Below are positions 48,342-57,864 of a stretch of 64,000 bases of DNA, one piece after another. The position numbers and the translations under genes were made by a program. The stretch's first letter is position 1. Every line of letters starts with the position of its first letter. This DNA comes from Nevskiales bacterium (lineage in GTDB: Bacteria; Pseudomonadota; Gammaproteobacteria; Nevskiales; Nevskiaceae), in NCBI GenBank assembly GCA_028698335.1, contig JAQVDP010000005.1, forward strand, positions 1-64,000, in the 5' to 3' direction. Below the pieces are notes generated by a model. The model had not been told where the DNA came from. It was given only the letters and a program-made list of their open reading frames with translations, and did no database searches.

Positions 48342-48724
48342 ACTTCCCGGGTCAGTTGTTCGCCCTGCTCGCCGCCATCCTGCATGTCTTCATCTTCTGC
48401 ATGGAGAGCCTGTGGTTCATGCGGCCCGGGGTGCACAGACGTTTCGGGGCTGCCACGCCGGCGGACGCCGAGGCGCGGCGCCTGTTTGCGTTCAATCAGG
48501 GCTTCTACAACCTGTTCCTGGCGATCGGTATCTTCGTGGGACTCGCGCTGCTGCAGGGCGGGGGCGACAGGGTGGTGGGCGAGACGCTGGTGCTGTTCAA
48601 CTGTGCCTGCATGTTCGGTGCCGGCGTGGTGCTGTACCTGTCCGCCGGACGGCCGATGCTGCGCGCGGCGGTGATGCAGGGCATATTGCCGTTGTTGGCC
48701 TGGGCCGCCTGGCTCTGGCTCTGA
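48338..48724 (+). CDS. DUF1304 family membrane protein
   Basis: 128 residues with four membrane segments. HVFIFCMESLWFMRPGVHRRF and FNQGFYNLFLAIGIFVGLAL are characteristic of DUF1304. Function unknown. Confidence 0.92.
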   Translation: MNFPGQLFALLAAILHVFIFCMESLWFMRPGVHRRFGAATPADAEARRLFAFNQGFYNLFLAIGIFVGLALLQGGGDRVVGETLVLFNCACMFGAGVVLYLSAGRPMLRAAVMQGILPLLAWAAWLWL

Positions 48725-48746
48725 TCGCAAGGCGAGGAGAACGCGG

Positions 48747-49040
48747 ATGAGGAAGCGCAACGTGGGGCGGGGTGTCGCCGGGGTTCTGATGCTGGTCGGT
48801 GCGGCGCTGGTGCCGGCGACGGTGCTGGCCGGAGTGCCCAGCATCCGCGACGTGCTGGTGGCGCAGAAGGGCCATCGCGCGACGCTGCACCTGGATGCGG
48901 GTCAGGAACTGACCGGGGTGGTCGACGGCGTCGACAAGGACTTCGTGCGCCTGACCGAACTCAGCGGTCGCGACTACTTCGACGCGATCGTGCGTATCGA
49001 CAGCATCGACGCCGTGATCCTGCGCCGGGTCAAACCCTAG
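48747..49040 (+). CDS. Small secreted protein with Sm-like beta fold, function unknown
   Basis: 97 residues. Signal peptide to about residue 29 (ending LAG), then a short beta-rich domain (ATLHLDAGQELTGVVDGVDK, DYFDAIVRIDSIDAVILRRV) that looks like an Sm/bacterial-SH3-like barrel. GAGGAG lies before the ATG. It ends in a 4-base convergent overlap with the DUF815 gene on the other strand. Confidence 0.7.
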   Translation: MRKRNVGRGVAGVLMLVGAALVPATVLAGVPSIRDVLVAQKGHRATLHLDAGQELTGVVDGVDKDFVRLTELSGRDYFDAIVRIDSIDAVILRRVKP

Positions 49041-49792
49041 GCGCTCCGACCGGCGCGGTCGCGCGCGAACTGGCGGGCGACGCGGCCGCTGCGGGAGGCG
49101 CGGTTGAGCGCCCAGCGCAGGGCCTCCTTCTCGGTGGCCTCGTCCCAGCCGTCGTGACCGAGCGCGGCCAGGTGCATGCGCACCGCGTCCAGGTACTGCT
49201 GCTGGTTGAACGGCAGGAACGACAGCCACAGGCCGAAGCGTTCGGACAGGGAGATCTTCTCCTCGGTCGATTCGCCCGGATGCAGCTCGTCGTCGACCCA
49301 GTGGTACTCCTGGTTGTCGCGCCGGGTTTCCGGCATCAGGTGGCGGCGGTTGGAGGTCGCGTAGATCAGCACGTTCTCCGGCGGCTCCTCGATGCCGCCG
49401 TCGAGGGCGGTCTTGAGCGCGGTCAGGGCCGGATCGTCGGCGGCGACGGAGAAGTCGTCGACATAGAGCATGAAACGCTCGGGGCGGCCGCGCAGCGGCG
49501 CGACGACCTCCGGCAGGTCGATCAGATCGTGCGGCGGCACCTCGACCAGACGCAGGCCCTGGTCGGCAAATTCGTTGAGCAGCGCCTTGACCAGCGAGGA
49601 CTTGCCGGTGCCGCGGGCGCCGGTCAGCAGCACGTGGTTGGCAGGGCGTTCCTGCACGAACTGCTCGGTGTTCTGGCGCGCCGCCTGTTTCTGCCGGTCG
49701 ATGCCGAGCAACTGGTCGAGACGGACGACTTGCGGAAACTGCACCGGCTGCAGGGCGTTGCGGTGCCAGCGGTACGCGATCGGATCGGTCAT
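49037..49792 (-). CDS. DUF815 family ATP-binding protein
   Basis: 251 residues. AAA-like P-loop ATPase with Walker A GARGTGKSS near residues 58-66, Walker B MLYVDDFSV near 108-116 and the DUF815 block LIYATSNRRHLMPE. Widely conserved, function unknown. Its 3' end overlaps that of the convergent small secreted protein by four bases. Confidence 0.93.
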   Translation of the reverse strand: MTDPIAYRWHRNALQPVQFPQVVRLDQLLGIDRQKQAARQNTEQFVQERPANHVLLTGARGTGKSSLVKALLNEFADQGLRLVEVPPHDLIDLPEVVAPLRGRPERFMLYVDDFSVAADDPALTALKTALDGGIEEPPENVLIYATSNRRHLMPETRRDNQEYHWVDDELHPGESTEEKISLSERFGLWLSFLPFNQQQYLDAVRMHLAALGHDGWDEATEKEALRWALNRASRSGRVARQFARDRAGRSA

Positions 49793-49989
49793 GCGCGGAA
49801 GCGGGGGGTTCGTCAGGGAGCTGTATTGTGCCTGCGCATGCGACCGCGAGCACGACAGCAGGGTGGTGCCGGCGCCACAATCGTTCCGCGCGTTCCGATT
49901 TCATGTCCGATCGTCCGCATCGACGCCCGCGGGCTTGGTACGCCGTGGCCGGGCCGCGATGATGCGGACGGACGCGGAAGGAGCCGGCG

Positions 49990-50586
49990 ATGACGATATG
50001 CGGTGATGCGGCGGAAGCGATGCTGGGTGAAGTACGGGCCTGCCGCCTGTGCGAACCCGACCTGCCGCTGGGCGCGCGTCCGATCCTGCAGATCGATCCG
50101 CGGGCGCGGATTCTGATCGCCGGCCAGGCGCCGGGACGGCGGGCGCATCACAGCGGTGTGCCGTTCAGTGACCCCAGCGGCGACCGCCTGCGGGCCTGGA
50201 TGGGCGTCGACGCCCCGACGTTCTACGATGCGCGGCGCTTCGCGATCCTGCCGATGGGCCTGTGCTATCCCGGAACGGGTCGCGGTGGTGACCTGCCGCC
50301 GCGGCCGCAGTGCGCACAGACCTGGCGCACGCGCCTGCTGGAGCTGCTGCCGAACCTGCGCCTGACCCTGGTCATCGGCGCGTACGCGGCAGACTGGCAC
50401 CTGCCGCAGGATCGTGGGCGTCCGCTGTCGGAGCGGGTCGGGGACTGGCGGCGGCACTGGCCCGACTGCCTGCCGATGCCGCATCCGAGTCCGCGCAACC
50501 AGCGCTGGCTGCGCCAGCATCCCTGGTTCGAGGCGGATGTCCTGCCGCAGCTGCGCCAGCGGGTTCGCGAACTGCTCGACGCGTGA
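49990..50586 (+). CDS. Uracil-DNA-glycosylase-family protein with four conserved cysteines
   Basis: 198 residues. Motif 1 is GQAPGRRAH (45-53) and motif 2 MPHPSPRN (about 162-169). Cys18-x2-Cys21 and Cys92-x15-Cys108 are spaced like the 4Fe-4S ligands of family-4/5 uracil glycosylases. The motif GQAPG lacks the acid of family-4 GEPPG, so glycosylase activity is unproven. AAGGAG precedes the ATG. Confidence 0.88.
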   Translation: MTICGDAAEAMLGEVRACRLCEPDLPLGARPILQIDPRARILIAGQAPGRRAHHSGVPFSDPSGDRLRAWMGVDAPTFYDARRFAILPMGLCYPGTGRGGDLPPRPQCAQTWRTRLLELLPNLRLTLVIGAYAADWHLPQDRGRPLSERVGDWRRHWPDCLPMPHPSPRNQRWLRQHPWFEADVLPQLRQRVRELLDA

Positions 50587-50613
50587 ACGTTGGCGCCCGC
50601 GGTTAGGAGACGT

Positions 50614-51345
50614 CTAGTAGTCCAGGTCGCGGGGCTTGCGCGAGAAGACCTTGCGGCCGCTGAACATCGCCGAGATCAGGCTGCCGCCCTCGCGGATCTC
50701 GGTGACGACGACCGCCCCGATGTGGACGACCACCATCACCATCAGCGTGTAGAACGCGTAGACGTGGGTCAGCGCGAACGGCTTGCGCGCCGCGCGCATC
50801 GCGTCGTAGGCGGTGGCGTCGTACATCTCTTTCGCATACGGCTGGAGGCTCGCCGGATCGACGCCGGGTGCGCTGATCGATTCGGCGATCCATTGCCCCA
50901 GCGGCGGATAGAAAATGTCGGTGCCGGCGAGCACCAGGCCGGTGACGGCCATCGTCGCCAGCAGCAGCAGCAGGATGCCGACCGCGATCCGGCCGACCGG
51001 ATTGTGGCCGAGGTAGGCGGGCGCTTCGCCGGCCCTGGCGGCGTGGACGTACTCGCGCAACGCGCCGACGTAGCCGCGGCCACCCGGCAGCAGCTGGCGC
51101 CAGCGGGCATGCCGGTTGCCGATGAAGGCCCAGACGATGCGCCATGTCAGATTCAGAGCGAACACATAGCCGGCCCAGACGTGGACGGTCTTGAGCAGGA
51201 TCTTGCCGTCATTGGGGATGCCGAGGGCGCCGGCCTGCAGGATCACGGTGCCGATGCCGGCCAGGGCGATCACGCACAGTACGTTGATCCAGTGAAACCA
51301 CCGGGTCGGCGCATCCCAGACCTCATAGATCTTCAGCTCGGCCAT
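50614..51345 (-). CDS. Cytochrome b561-type membrane protein
   Basis: 243 residues with four or five membrane segments. Haem-ligand candidates are His18 in RWFHWINV, His55 in TVHVWAGYVF and late histidines in LTHVYAFY and VVVHIGAVVV. Similar to the b-type cytochrome subunits of Ni-Fe hydrogenases and to diheme b561 proteins. No hydrogenase genes are near, so the electron partner is unknown. Confidence 0.9.
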   Translation of the reverse strand: MAELKIYEVWDAPTRWFHWINVLCVIALAGIGTVILQAGALGIPNDGKILLKTVHVWAGYVFALNLTWRIVWAFIGNRHARWRQLLPGGRGYVGALREYVHAARAGEAPAYLGHNPVGRIAVGILLLLLATMAVTGLVLAGTDIFYPPLGQWIAESISAPGVDPASLQPYAKEMYDATAYDAMRAARKPFALTHVYAFYTLMVMVVVHIGAVVVTEIREGGSLISAMFSGRKVFSRKPRDLDY

Positions 51346-51463
51346 GTACGCTTCCGGTGAGTTCGGCGGGTTCGGAAAAAGGCTGTCGTGGATTGTCGCA
51401 TCGTCGAGCTTGCGGCAACACGGCGCACTGATCTGGGTCAGATCGCCGGCCCGCCGGCGGACC

Positions 51464-52459
51464 TCACCGGACTTCGAATCGCCACTTCAGGGACGCGCGT
51501 ACGGCGCCGCGATAGCGGGCATCCGGGATCGTCGATCCGACCAGCGCGGCGTCGGTGACCGGCAGCTCCACGCTGATCGATCCCGAGTCGGCGGCAACGC
51601 TGAGCTGCTCGCTGAGCCAGGCGCGGACCGTGGCATCGGCCGACATCTCGGCGTTGTCGCCGTGCTCGTCCGGGCGGCCGCGGACGCTGCGGGACCAGGT
51701 GCCTGCGGCCGAGGGCAGGGCATAGCCCCGCGCGTAGAAGCGATCCGATCCGGTATCGAACACGGTCTGCTGGCCGAGACACTGGCTCTGGTTCTGCAGT
51801 GCGTCGCCCCGCCAGTCCGCGGTGTGGCGCTCGCGGAAGGGGATCATGCCGGCGATGTCGGCGAACTCGCCTTCGACGCTGCGTTCGATCCGGATCTCGA
51901 TCTTGCCCGGGCAATGTTCGTAGCCGTAGAAGTTCAGATAGCGGTATTCGTCCTGCTCCTGATCGGCCGCAGCCGACGGCAGGTCGGCCGGCGCGCTCGC
52001 CACCGACAGGGCCGCGCTCTGCTGGGTCATCTCCATGGCCAGCGCCATCAGGCAGTTGGCGTCGCTGCCGCAGGCCTGTTGACGGGCCTGCATCTGCAGC
52101 ATCAGCGCCTGTTGACGGCTTGCGGCCTCGGCTTCGGTCGCCGGCGGCGTGACCGCGCCCCCGCGTGCCTGCAGGACCGCGCGCTGGACCTGGGCAGCCC
52201 TGATCATCTGCCGTTCGGCGAACTGCGGGTCGAGGACGTTGACGCTGTCGAGCTCGCCGTCGGAGCGCAGCGGCGTGACGATCAGATAGCGCTCCGAGGT
52301 GGTCGCGCGGCCGTTGTCGGTGCCGGTGTCCCAGGACTGCTCGCCGTCGACCTGCAGTTCCACGGTCAGCACCGCCTGGCGTTCGGCAGCGTCGGCCGGT
52401 GCGACGCCACAGGCGAGCAGGCCCAGCAGGGCAAGCAGGGCGTAGCGTTTTCGGGACAT
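51464..52459 (-). CDS. Hypothetical secreted protein
   Basis: 331 residues. Signal peptide to about residue 24 (APADA). The mature protein holds a Gln/Met/Ala-rich helical middle (QQALMLQMQARQQACGSDAN, followed by CLMALAMEM), then beta-rich segments with YEHCPGKIEIRI and PFRERHTADW. No family recognised. The upstream region has an AT patch (TAAAAAATTC near 52520-52530) that may hold the promoter. Confidence 0.7.
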   Translation of the reverse strand: MSRKRYALLALLGLLACGVAPADAAERQAVLTVELQVDGEQSWDTGTDNGRATTSERYLIVTPLRSDGELDSVNVLDPQFAERQMIRAAQVQRAVLQARGGAVTPPATEAEAASRQQALMLQMQARQQACGSDANCLMALAMEMTQQSAALSVASAPADLPSAAADQEQDEYRYLNFYGYEHCPGKIEIRIERSVEGEFADIAGMIPFRERHTADWRGDALQNQSQCLGQQTVFDTGSDRFYARGYALPSAAGTWSRSVRGRPDEHGDNAEMSADATVRAWLSEQLSVAADSGSISVELPVTDAALVGSTIPDARYRGAVRASLKWRFEVR

Positions 52460-52570
52460 GGCGGCGTTCCTTGCTGAGGGGAGGGGCGCTACGGTAGCGG
52501 TTGCCGCCGGGGGGCGTAGCTAAAAAATTCCTAAGGCCGCGGCCGATGTCATCGAACTGCAACGCAAAAC

Positions 52571-54598
52571 GTGCTTGATCTGCTCCGGACGCAATACCCG
52601 CACATGCGGGTTCCAGTGACGGGCAGGGGCTTAACGAGCGTGTGGGCTGAATCATCCGGTGAATTTCCAGACGGTGCTGCCGAGCTGCAGCTGGGACATG
52701 TCGTCGAACGCCTCCAGGCCCTGCGCGATCTCCTCGACGCGGCCGGCCGGCGCCACGCGCCGGAGCTGGAGCAGGTGGCGCCGGCCTGCCGCGCCGGCGC
52801 CCTGAATCTGGTCCACTACCTCGAGCTGCGCCGGCACGAGCTGCGCCCGCTGCAGGACATCCTGGCGCGCATGGGGCTGTCGTCGCTGGGGCGTGCCGAG
52901 GCGCACGTCTGGGCGTCGGTCGACGCGACCCTCGGGATGGCGCGGGCGGCGCTGCAGCGTACCGGCGCCGCCGGCTTCGATGCCGCGGTCTGGGACGCCG
53001 GTACGCGCGATCTGCAGCAGGGCCTGCGGCATGTGCTGGGAGCGCCGCGTGGCGGGCGCCAGAACCTGATCATGGTGACGCTGCCGAGTCTCGCGGCGGA
53101 ACAGGCCGGGTTGGTCGACAGCCTGCTTGCCGGCGGCATGGACTGTGCCCGGATCAACTGCGCGCACGACGGCCCGGAACAATGGCGGGCGATGATCGAG
53201 CACCTGCGCATGAGTCCGGCCGACGCCGGACGCCGCTGCCGCGTGCTGATGGATCTGCCGGGGCCGAAACTGCGCACTGGCGCGCTGACACCGGGGCCGC
53301 CGGTGATCAGGGTGCGCCCGCATCGGGATGCCTGCGGTCAGGTCCTGCGCCCGGCCCGGATCTGGCTGACGCCGGCGGCCGCGCCGTGCCCGCCGCCGCA
53401 GGCGGCCGATGCGGTGGTGCCGGTACTGGCGATCGCGGAACGTCGCCTCCGGCCCGGCGCGCGCTTGCGGTTCCACGACGCGCGGGAGTCGAAGCGCTGC
53501 TGGAACGTGGTTCAGGTCGACAAGGGCGGCTGGTGGGCGGAGTCCGCCAAGACCTGTTACCTGATGCCCGATCTGGAGCTGTCGGTGGAGGCGCACCCCG
53601 TGCTGCGGATCGCGTCGATCCCGCCGCGCGAGCAAGCGCTGCTGCTCAGGCCGGGGGAACTGCTGATCCTGCACGGCCGGCCCGAACCGGGTGTGCCGGC
53701 GCAGCGCGACGCGGACGGAACGGCGGTTGAGCCCGCGACGATCGGGTGCACGTTGCCGGAGGTGCTGGACGATGTCGAGCCCGGTCATGCCGTGTGGTTC
53801 GACGACGGGCGCATCGGCGGGACGGTGGAGAGCAAGCGGGCGGGCGAGCTGCGGATCCGCATCGCGCATGCCGCGCCCAGGGGGTCGAAGCTGCGCAGCG
53901 ACAAGGGCATCAATTTTCCGGACAGCGAGCTGCGCCTCGACGCGCTGACGTGTTTCGACCTGCAGCATCTGGACTTCGTCGCGACCCATGCCGACGCCGT
54001 CGCCCTGTCCTTCGTCAACCGCGCGGCCGATGTCCAGCGCCTGCAGGAGGAGCTGCGTCGCAGGGGGCGGGCGGACATGCCGATGGTGTTGAAGATCGAG
54101 ACCCGCAGCGGATTCGAGCATCTGCCGGAGCTGCTGCTGGCGGCGATGCGGACCGGGCCCTGCGGGGTGATGATCGCGCGCGGCGATCTGGCGATCGAGT
54201 GCGGCTTCGAACGGATGGCCGAAGTGCAGGAGGAGATCCTGTGGATGTGCGAGGCCGCCCGCCTGCCGGTGATCTGGGCGACCCAGGTCCTGGAGACTCT
54301 GGCCAAGAGCGGTCAGCCGTCGCGCGCGGAGATCACCGATGCGGCGATGAGTCACCGGGCCGAATGCGTGATGCTCAACAAGGGTGCGTTCGTGGTCGAC
54401 GCGGTACGGGCGCTCGACGACATCCTGATGCGCATGCGCGGGCACCAGAGCAAGAAGATGTCGATGCTGCGGCCGCTGTCGCTGGCGCAGGTTTACTGGG
54501 CACGCAGCGGCGCGCCCGGGTCCGGGCATGTGAACGCCCGCACAGATCGACCGGCGCAGGGCGCCGATCGGTGCGCTGTGTCACAGGATTCCGGCTGA
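52571..54598 (+). CDS. Pyruvate-kinase-like protein with N-terminal extension, enlarged middle domain and no C-terminal domain
   Basis: 675 residues from GTG 52571, or 652 from GTG 52640, which has AGGGG upstream. Residues 1-160 are a helical extension not found in normal pyruvate kinase. The barrel starts near 165 (SLLAGGMDCARINCAHDGPE); the catalytic KIE is near 508, GVMIARGDLAIE near 532 and the threonine region is VIWATQVLETLAKSG near 567. The segment between the barrel parts (about 240-435) is roughly twice the usual B domain, and the allosteric C domain is missing after VMLNKGAFVVD. Activity on phosphoenolpyruvate is plausible but not certain. Confidence 0.75.
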   Translation: MLDLLRTQYPHMRVPVTGRGLTSVWAESSGEFPDGAAELQLGHVVERLQALRDLLDAAGRRHAPELEQVAPACRAGALNLVHYLELRRHELRPLQDILARMGLSSLGRAEAHVWASVDATLGMARAALQRTGAAGFDAAVWDAGTRDLQQGLRHVLGAPRGGRQNLIMVTLPSLAAEQAGLVDSLLAGGMDCARINCAHDGPEQWRAMIEHLRMSPADAGRRCRVLMDLPGPKLRTGALTPGPPVIRVRPHRDACGQVLRPARIWLTPAAAPCPPPQAADAVVPVLAIAERRLRPGARLRFHDARESKRCWNVVQVDKGGWWAESAKTCYLMPDLELSVEAHPVLRIASIPPREQALLLRPGELLILHGRPEPGVPAQRDADGTAVEPATIGCTLPEVLDDVEPGHAVWFDDGRIGGTVESKRAGELRIRIAHAAPRGSKLRSDKGINFPDSELRLDALTCFDLQHLDFVATHADAVALSFVNRAADVQRLQEELRRRGRADMPMVLKIETRSGFEHLPELLLAAMRTGPCGVMIARGDLAIECGFERMAEVQEEILWMCEAARLPVIWATQVLETLAKSGQPSRAEITDAAMSHRAECVMLNKGAFVVDAVRALDDILMRMRGHQSKKMSMLRPLSLAQVYWARSGAPGSGHVNARTDRPAQGADRCAVSQDSG

Positions 54599-54663
54599 GT
54601 CGTCCCTAGGCTTTGCACCCACAGCGCCCGCCGACTGACGTGGGCGCCATCGATAACGGGGGT

Positions 54664-55464
54664 ATGGCCGTGGGATATTTCAGAACCTTGCTGGGGGCCG
54701 GCATCGTCGGATGCTGTTGCGCGACCGTGGTCGCAGATGCCGGGGATGCGGTGAAGCCGGAGCCGGTGGCGGTGACCGCGGCGCAGGCGCGCGCCGCGGG
54801 CCTGCTCGGTCTCGGCGGCCCGACCGACGCCGAGGTCGGCGACGCCGATTCGTTCGGGCGCACCGTCCGATGGCTGGGTCTGGCACAGACCGGTGCCGTC
54901 GTGATCTCCGCAGACTGCACGGCGCCGTCGGTGCCGCCCGAGGCACGCTGCCACGAACCGGTCGGCGACCTGGTCGATTTCGACGAACGTGATCTGGGCC
55001 GCATCGAGCTGCCGGCGCGCAGCGCCACGTCGCTGATCTGCCACGATCTGACCCAGATCCTGACGTATCGCTACGCCAATCCGGGCAGCGTGCCGACCCA
55101 GGGGTTGCTGAATCTGCGCCCGTATCTGACGCTGGAGAGCGAGGTGCTGGACGATCCGACCCTGATCGATCCGGTGACCGGATTGCCGTTCGGGGGCGCC
55201 ATGGAGCTGTCGTTCGCCGCCACGCACGTCGACAGCGTCGGTCTGGAGCCGGGGGCGTCGCTGCTGCAGCGCGACAACTTCACCCGCAGCTGCATCGGCG
55301 GCCTGCTCAGCAAGCGCCATCTGACCGAGGGTTACGGCCTGTCTGACGCGACGGCCAACGCCGTGTTCCGCCATCCGATCACCTTGCGCCTGCATCTGGC
55401 CGGACAGACCCGCGCGGTGGCCGACGCCACGCTGTTCTACGGGTTGCGGCTCACCGGCGACTGA
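54664..55464 (+). CDS. Hypothetical secreted protein
   Basis: 266 residues. The signal-like N-terminus MAVGYFRTLLGAGIVGCCC contains three adjacent cysteines. The mature part begins AQARAAGLLGLGG and is beta-rich with four further cysteines (DCTAPS, RCHEPV, LICHDL, SCIGGL). No recognised family. The ribosome site is weak (GGGGG close to the ATG). A hairpin terminator follows directly. Confidence 0.7.
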   Translation: MAVGYFRTLLGAGIVGCCCATVVADAGDAVKPEPVAVTAAQARAAGLLGLGGPTDAEVGDADSFGRTVRWLGLAQTGAVVISADCTAPSVPPEARCHEPVGDLVDFDERDLGRIELPARSATSLICHDLTQILTYRYANPGSVPTQGLLNLRPYLTLESEVLDDPTLIDPVTGLPFGGAMELSFAATHVDSVGLEPGASLLQRDNFTRSCIGGLLSKRHLTEGYGLSDATANAVFRHPITLRLHLAGQTRAVADATLFYGLRLTGD

Positions 55465-55465
55465 A

Positions 55466-55501
55466 ATGAAACGGGCCGCCAATGCGGCGGCCCGGTTTCA
55501 T
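55466..55501. terminator. Bidirectional hairpin between convergent genes
   Basis: GGGCCGCC (55473-55480) pairs with GGCGGCCC (55486-55493). The outer ATGAAAC (55466-55472) pairs with GTTTCAT (55495-55501), with one bulged G. Loop AATGC. It sits between the hypothetical gene and the convergent ettA. Confidence 0.8.
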
Positions 55502-55511
55502 CCGGCACGCT

Positions 55512-57176
55512 TCAGGCCAGCTTCTTGTGGCGGGCGCGGCGATTGATGCCGGGCTCGCAGCCGGTGCGGCGGCGGAAGTCTTCCTCGTATTCCTGGTAGT
55601 TGCCTTCGTGCCAGACGATCTCGCCTGAATCCTCGAATGCGAGGATGTGCGTGGCGACGCGATCGAGGAACCAGCGGTCATGCGAGATCACCAGCGCGCA
55701 GCCGGGGAAGTCGAGCAGGGCCTCTTCCAGCGCGCGCAGCGTCTCGACGTCCAGATCGTTGGTCGGCTCGTCGAGCAGCAGCACGTTGCCGCCGCCGAGC
55801 AGCAGCTTGGCGAGATGGACGCGATTGCGTTCGCCGCCGGACAGATCCTTGATGCGCTTCTGCTGCGACTCGCCCTTGAAGTTGAAGCGGCCGATGTACG
55901 CGCGCGCCGGCATCTCGTAGCTGCCGGCGCGGATGATGTCGTTGCCGCCGGAGATTTCCTGGAACACGGTCTTGTCGCCGGCCAGCGCATCGCGCGACTG
56001 GTCGACGTAGGCGAACTTGACGGTCTCGCCGATCTTGATGCTGCCGCCGTCCGGCTGCTCCTGACCGATCAGCATGCGGAACAGCGTGGTCTTGCCCATG
56101 CCGTTGGCGCCGATGATGCCGACGATCGCGCCGCGCGGCACGTTGAAGTTGACGCCCTCGTAGAGCACGCGGTCGCCGAACTGCTTCTTGAGGTCCTTGA
56201 CCTCGATGACCATGTCGCCGAGGCGCGGGCCGGGCGGGATGTAGAGTTCCTTGGTTTCGGCGCGCTTCTGGAACTCGGTCGAAGCCAGTTCCTCGAACGC
56301 CTTGACGCGCGCCTTGGATTTGGTCTGACGGCCCTTGGGGTTCTTGCGCACCCACTCGAGCTCTTCCTTCATCGCCTTGGTGTGGGCGTCCTCGGCGCGC
56401 TGTTCCTGTTCCAGGCGCTTTTCCTTCTGCTCCAGCCAGGTCGAGTAGTTGCCCTGCCAGGGAATGCCGTGGCCGCGGTCCAGTTCGAGGATCCAGCCGG
56501 CGACGTTGTCGAGGAAGTAACGGTCATGGGTGACGGCGATGATGGTGCCGGGGAAGTCCTTGAGGAACTTCTCGAGCCAGGCGACCGATTCGGCGTCGAG
56601 ATGGTTGGTCGGCTCGTCGAGCAGGATCATGTCTGGCTTCGACAGCAGCAGGCGGCACAGCGCGACGCGGCGGCGTTCACCGCCTGAGAGCTTGGTGACG
56701 TCGGCGTCCCAGGCTGGCAGGTTCAGGGCCTCGGCGGCCTTGTCCATGATGACGTCGAGGTTGTGGCCGTCGTTGGCGGCGAGGATCGCCTCCAGCTCCT
56801 GCTGGCGTGCCGACAACTTGTCGAAGTCGGCGTCCGGCTCGGCATAGGCGGCGTAGACCTGATCGAGTTCGGCCTGCGCATCCTTGATCTCGGACAGCGC
56901 CTCCTCGACGTTCTCGCGCACGTTCTTGTCGGGGTCGAGTTGCGGCTCCTGCGGCAGGTAGCCGATCTTGAGGCCCGGCATCGGCCGCGCCTCGCCGTGA
57001 AATTCCCGGTCGACGCCGGCCATGATCCGCAGCAGCGTCGACTTGCCCGCGCCGTTGTAGCCGAGCACGCCGATCTTGGCGCCGGGGAAGAACGACAGCG
57101 AGATGTCGCGGAGGATTTCCTTCTTGGGGGGCACGGTCTTGCCCACCCGATTCATGGTGTAGACGTATTGAGCCAT
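55512..57176 (-). CDS. ettA: Energy-dependent translational throttle protein EttA (ABC-F)
   Basis: 554 residues, full length. Two ABC domains with Walker [10 protein letters not shown] and GANGMGKTT, signatures [11 protein letters not shown] and [11 protein letters not shown], and the P-site tRNA interaction linker rich in charged residues (KMKEELEW... region about 250-300). Binds the ribosomal E site and gates elongation according to energy charge. Start ATG 57176 ([13 protein letters not shown]) is the family start. It is divergent from the DUF4124 gene. Confidence 0.95.
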   Translation of the reverse strand: MAQYVYTMNRVGKTVPPKKEILRDISLSFFPGAKIGVLGYNGAGKSTLLRIMAGVDREFHGEARPMPGLKIGYLPQEPQLDPDKNVRENVEEALSEIKDAQAELDQVYAAYAEPDADFDKLSARQQELEAILAANDGHNLDVIMDKAAEALNLPAWDADVTKLSGGERRRVALCRLLLSKPDMILLDEPTNHLDAESVAWLEKFLKDFPGTIIAVTHDRYFLDNVAGWILELDRGHGIPWQGNYSTWLEQKEKRLEQEQRAEDAHTKAMKEELEWVRKNPKGRQTKSKARVKAFEELASTEFQKRAETKELYIPPGPRLGDMVIEVKDLKKQFGDRVLYEGVNFNVPRGAIVGIIGANGMGKTTLFRMLIGQEQPDGGSIKIGETVKFAYVDQSRDALAGDKTVFQEISGGNDIIRAGSYEMPARAYIGRFNFKGESQQKRIKDLSGGERNRVHLAKLLLGGGNVLLLDEPTNDLDVETLRALEEALLDFPGCALVISHDRWFLDRVATHILAFEDSGEIVWHEGNYQEYEEDFRRRTGCEPGINRRARHKKLA

Positions 57177-57324
57177 CGGGGATTTCAAGCACGGGGGTCG
57201 AGCCGGTGATTATCGGACAGACGGGCCGGCGATGCCAAAGGTGCCGGTGCGGGGTGCCCGCGGCGGGTGCGTGGCCCGGGTGTACCGGCGCGGCGGACAG
57301 GCCCTTGCGAGGCGGGCGCGGGCC

Positions 57325-57330
57325 TATAAT
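57325..57330 (+). promoter_or_regulatory. Consensus -10 box TATAAT directly before a start codon
   Basis: TATAAT is followed by GCGCGC and then the ATG at 57337. A start of transcription seven bases after the box would fall on the A of the ATG, implying a leaderless mRNA. The best -35 candidate, TTGCGA at 57305-57310, is only 14 bases away. Confidence 0.45.
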
Positions 57331-57336
57331 GCGCGC

Positions 57337-57864
57337 ATGTCGACCCGGTCCCGGATTCAGATGGCGGCCTGCGGGCTTGCGGCGATGCTCGGCCCGGTGA
57401 CGATGCTCGCGCACGCCGATCCGATCTACCGGTGCCGGTCCGGCGACGTCCTCGTCTACAGCGACAAGCCCTGCGCGCGCGGGGCCAAGCCCGCGGACCT
57501 GCCCGACGCCATCGTCGTGCCCGCCGGTCCGAAACTGGATCTGCTGGAACAGGCCGACGCCAAGCGCGAACAGGAACGGCGCGATCGCGACGCCGCCGAC
57601 GCGCAGTGGAATGCGCAGCACCAGGCACGCAAGGCCGAGGCCGAACGCATCCGCGAGGGCCGGATCAAGGGCGTCGTGGTCGAGGGCATGACCGAGATGC
57701 AGGTCCGGCATTTGCATGGGGAGCCGGCGGTGACCTCGTCGAGCCGGCGCGCAGGCAAGGCGCGCGAGACCTGGAGTTACGTTCTGGATGACGGCAGCCG
57801 GCTGCACGTCACGTTCGAAGACGGCCGCGTCGTGTCGACGCGCAGCAAGCGGGAGAAGCGCTAA
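57337..57864 (+). CDS. DUF4124-type periplasmic protein with SmpA/OmlA-like C-terminal region
   Basis: 175 residues. Signal peptide to about residue 28 (LAHA), a DUF4124-like cysteine pair (IYRCRSGDVLVYSDKPC), a charged coiled-coil-like segment rich in Lys, Arg, Glu and Ala, and a C-terminal GMTEMQVRHLHGEPAVTSSS...WSYVLDDGSRLHVTFEDGRV resembling SmpA/OmlA. No Shine-Dalgarno site before ATG 57337. The threonine ammonia-lyase GTG follows the stop directly. Confidence 0.82.
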   Translation: MSTRSRIQMAACGLAAMLGPVTMLAHADPIYRCRSGDVLVYSDKPCARGAKPADLPDAIVVPAGPKLDLLEQADAKREQERRDRDAADAQWNAQHQARKAEAERIREGRIKGVVVEGMTEMQVRHLHGEPAVTSSSRRAGKARETWSYVLDDGSRLHVTFEDGRVVSTRSKREKR

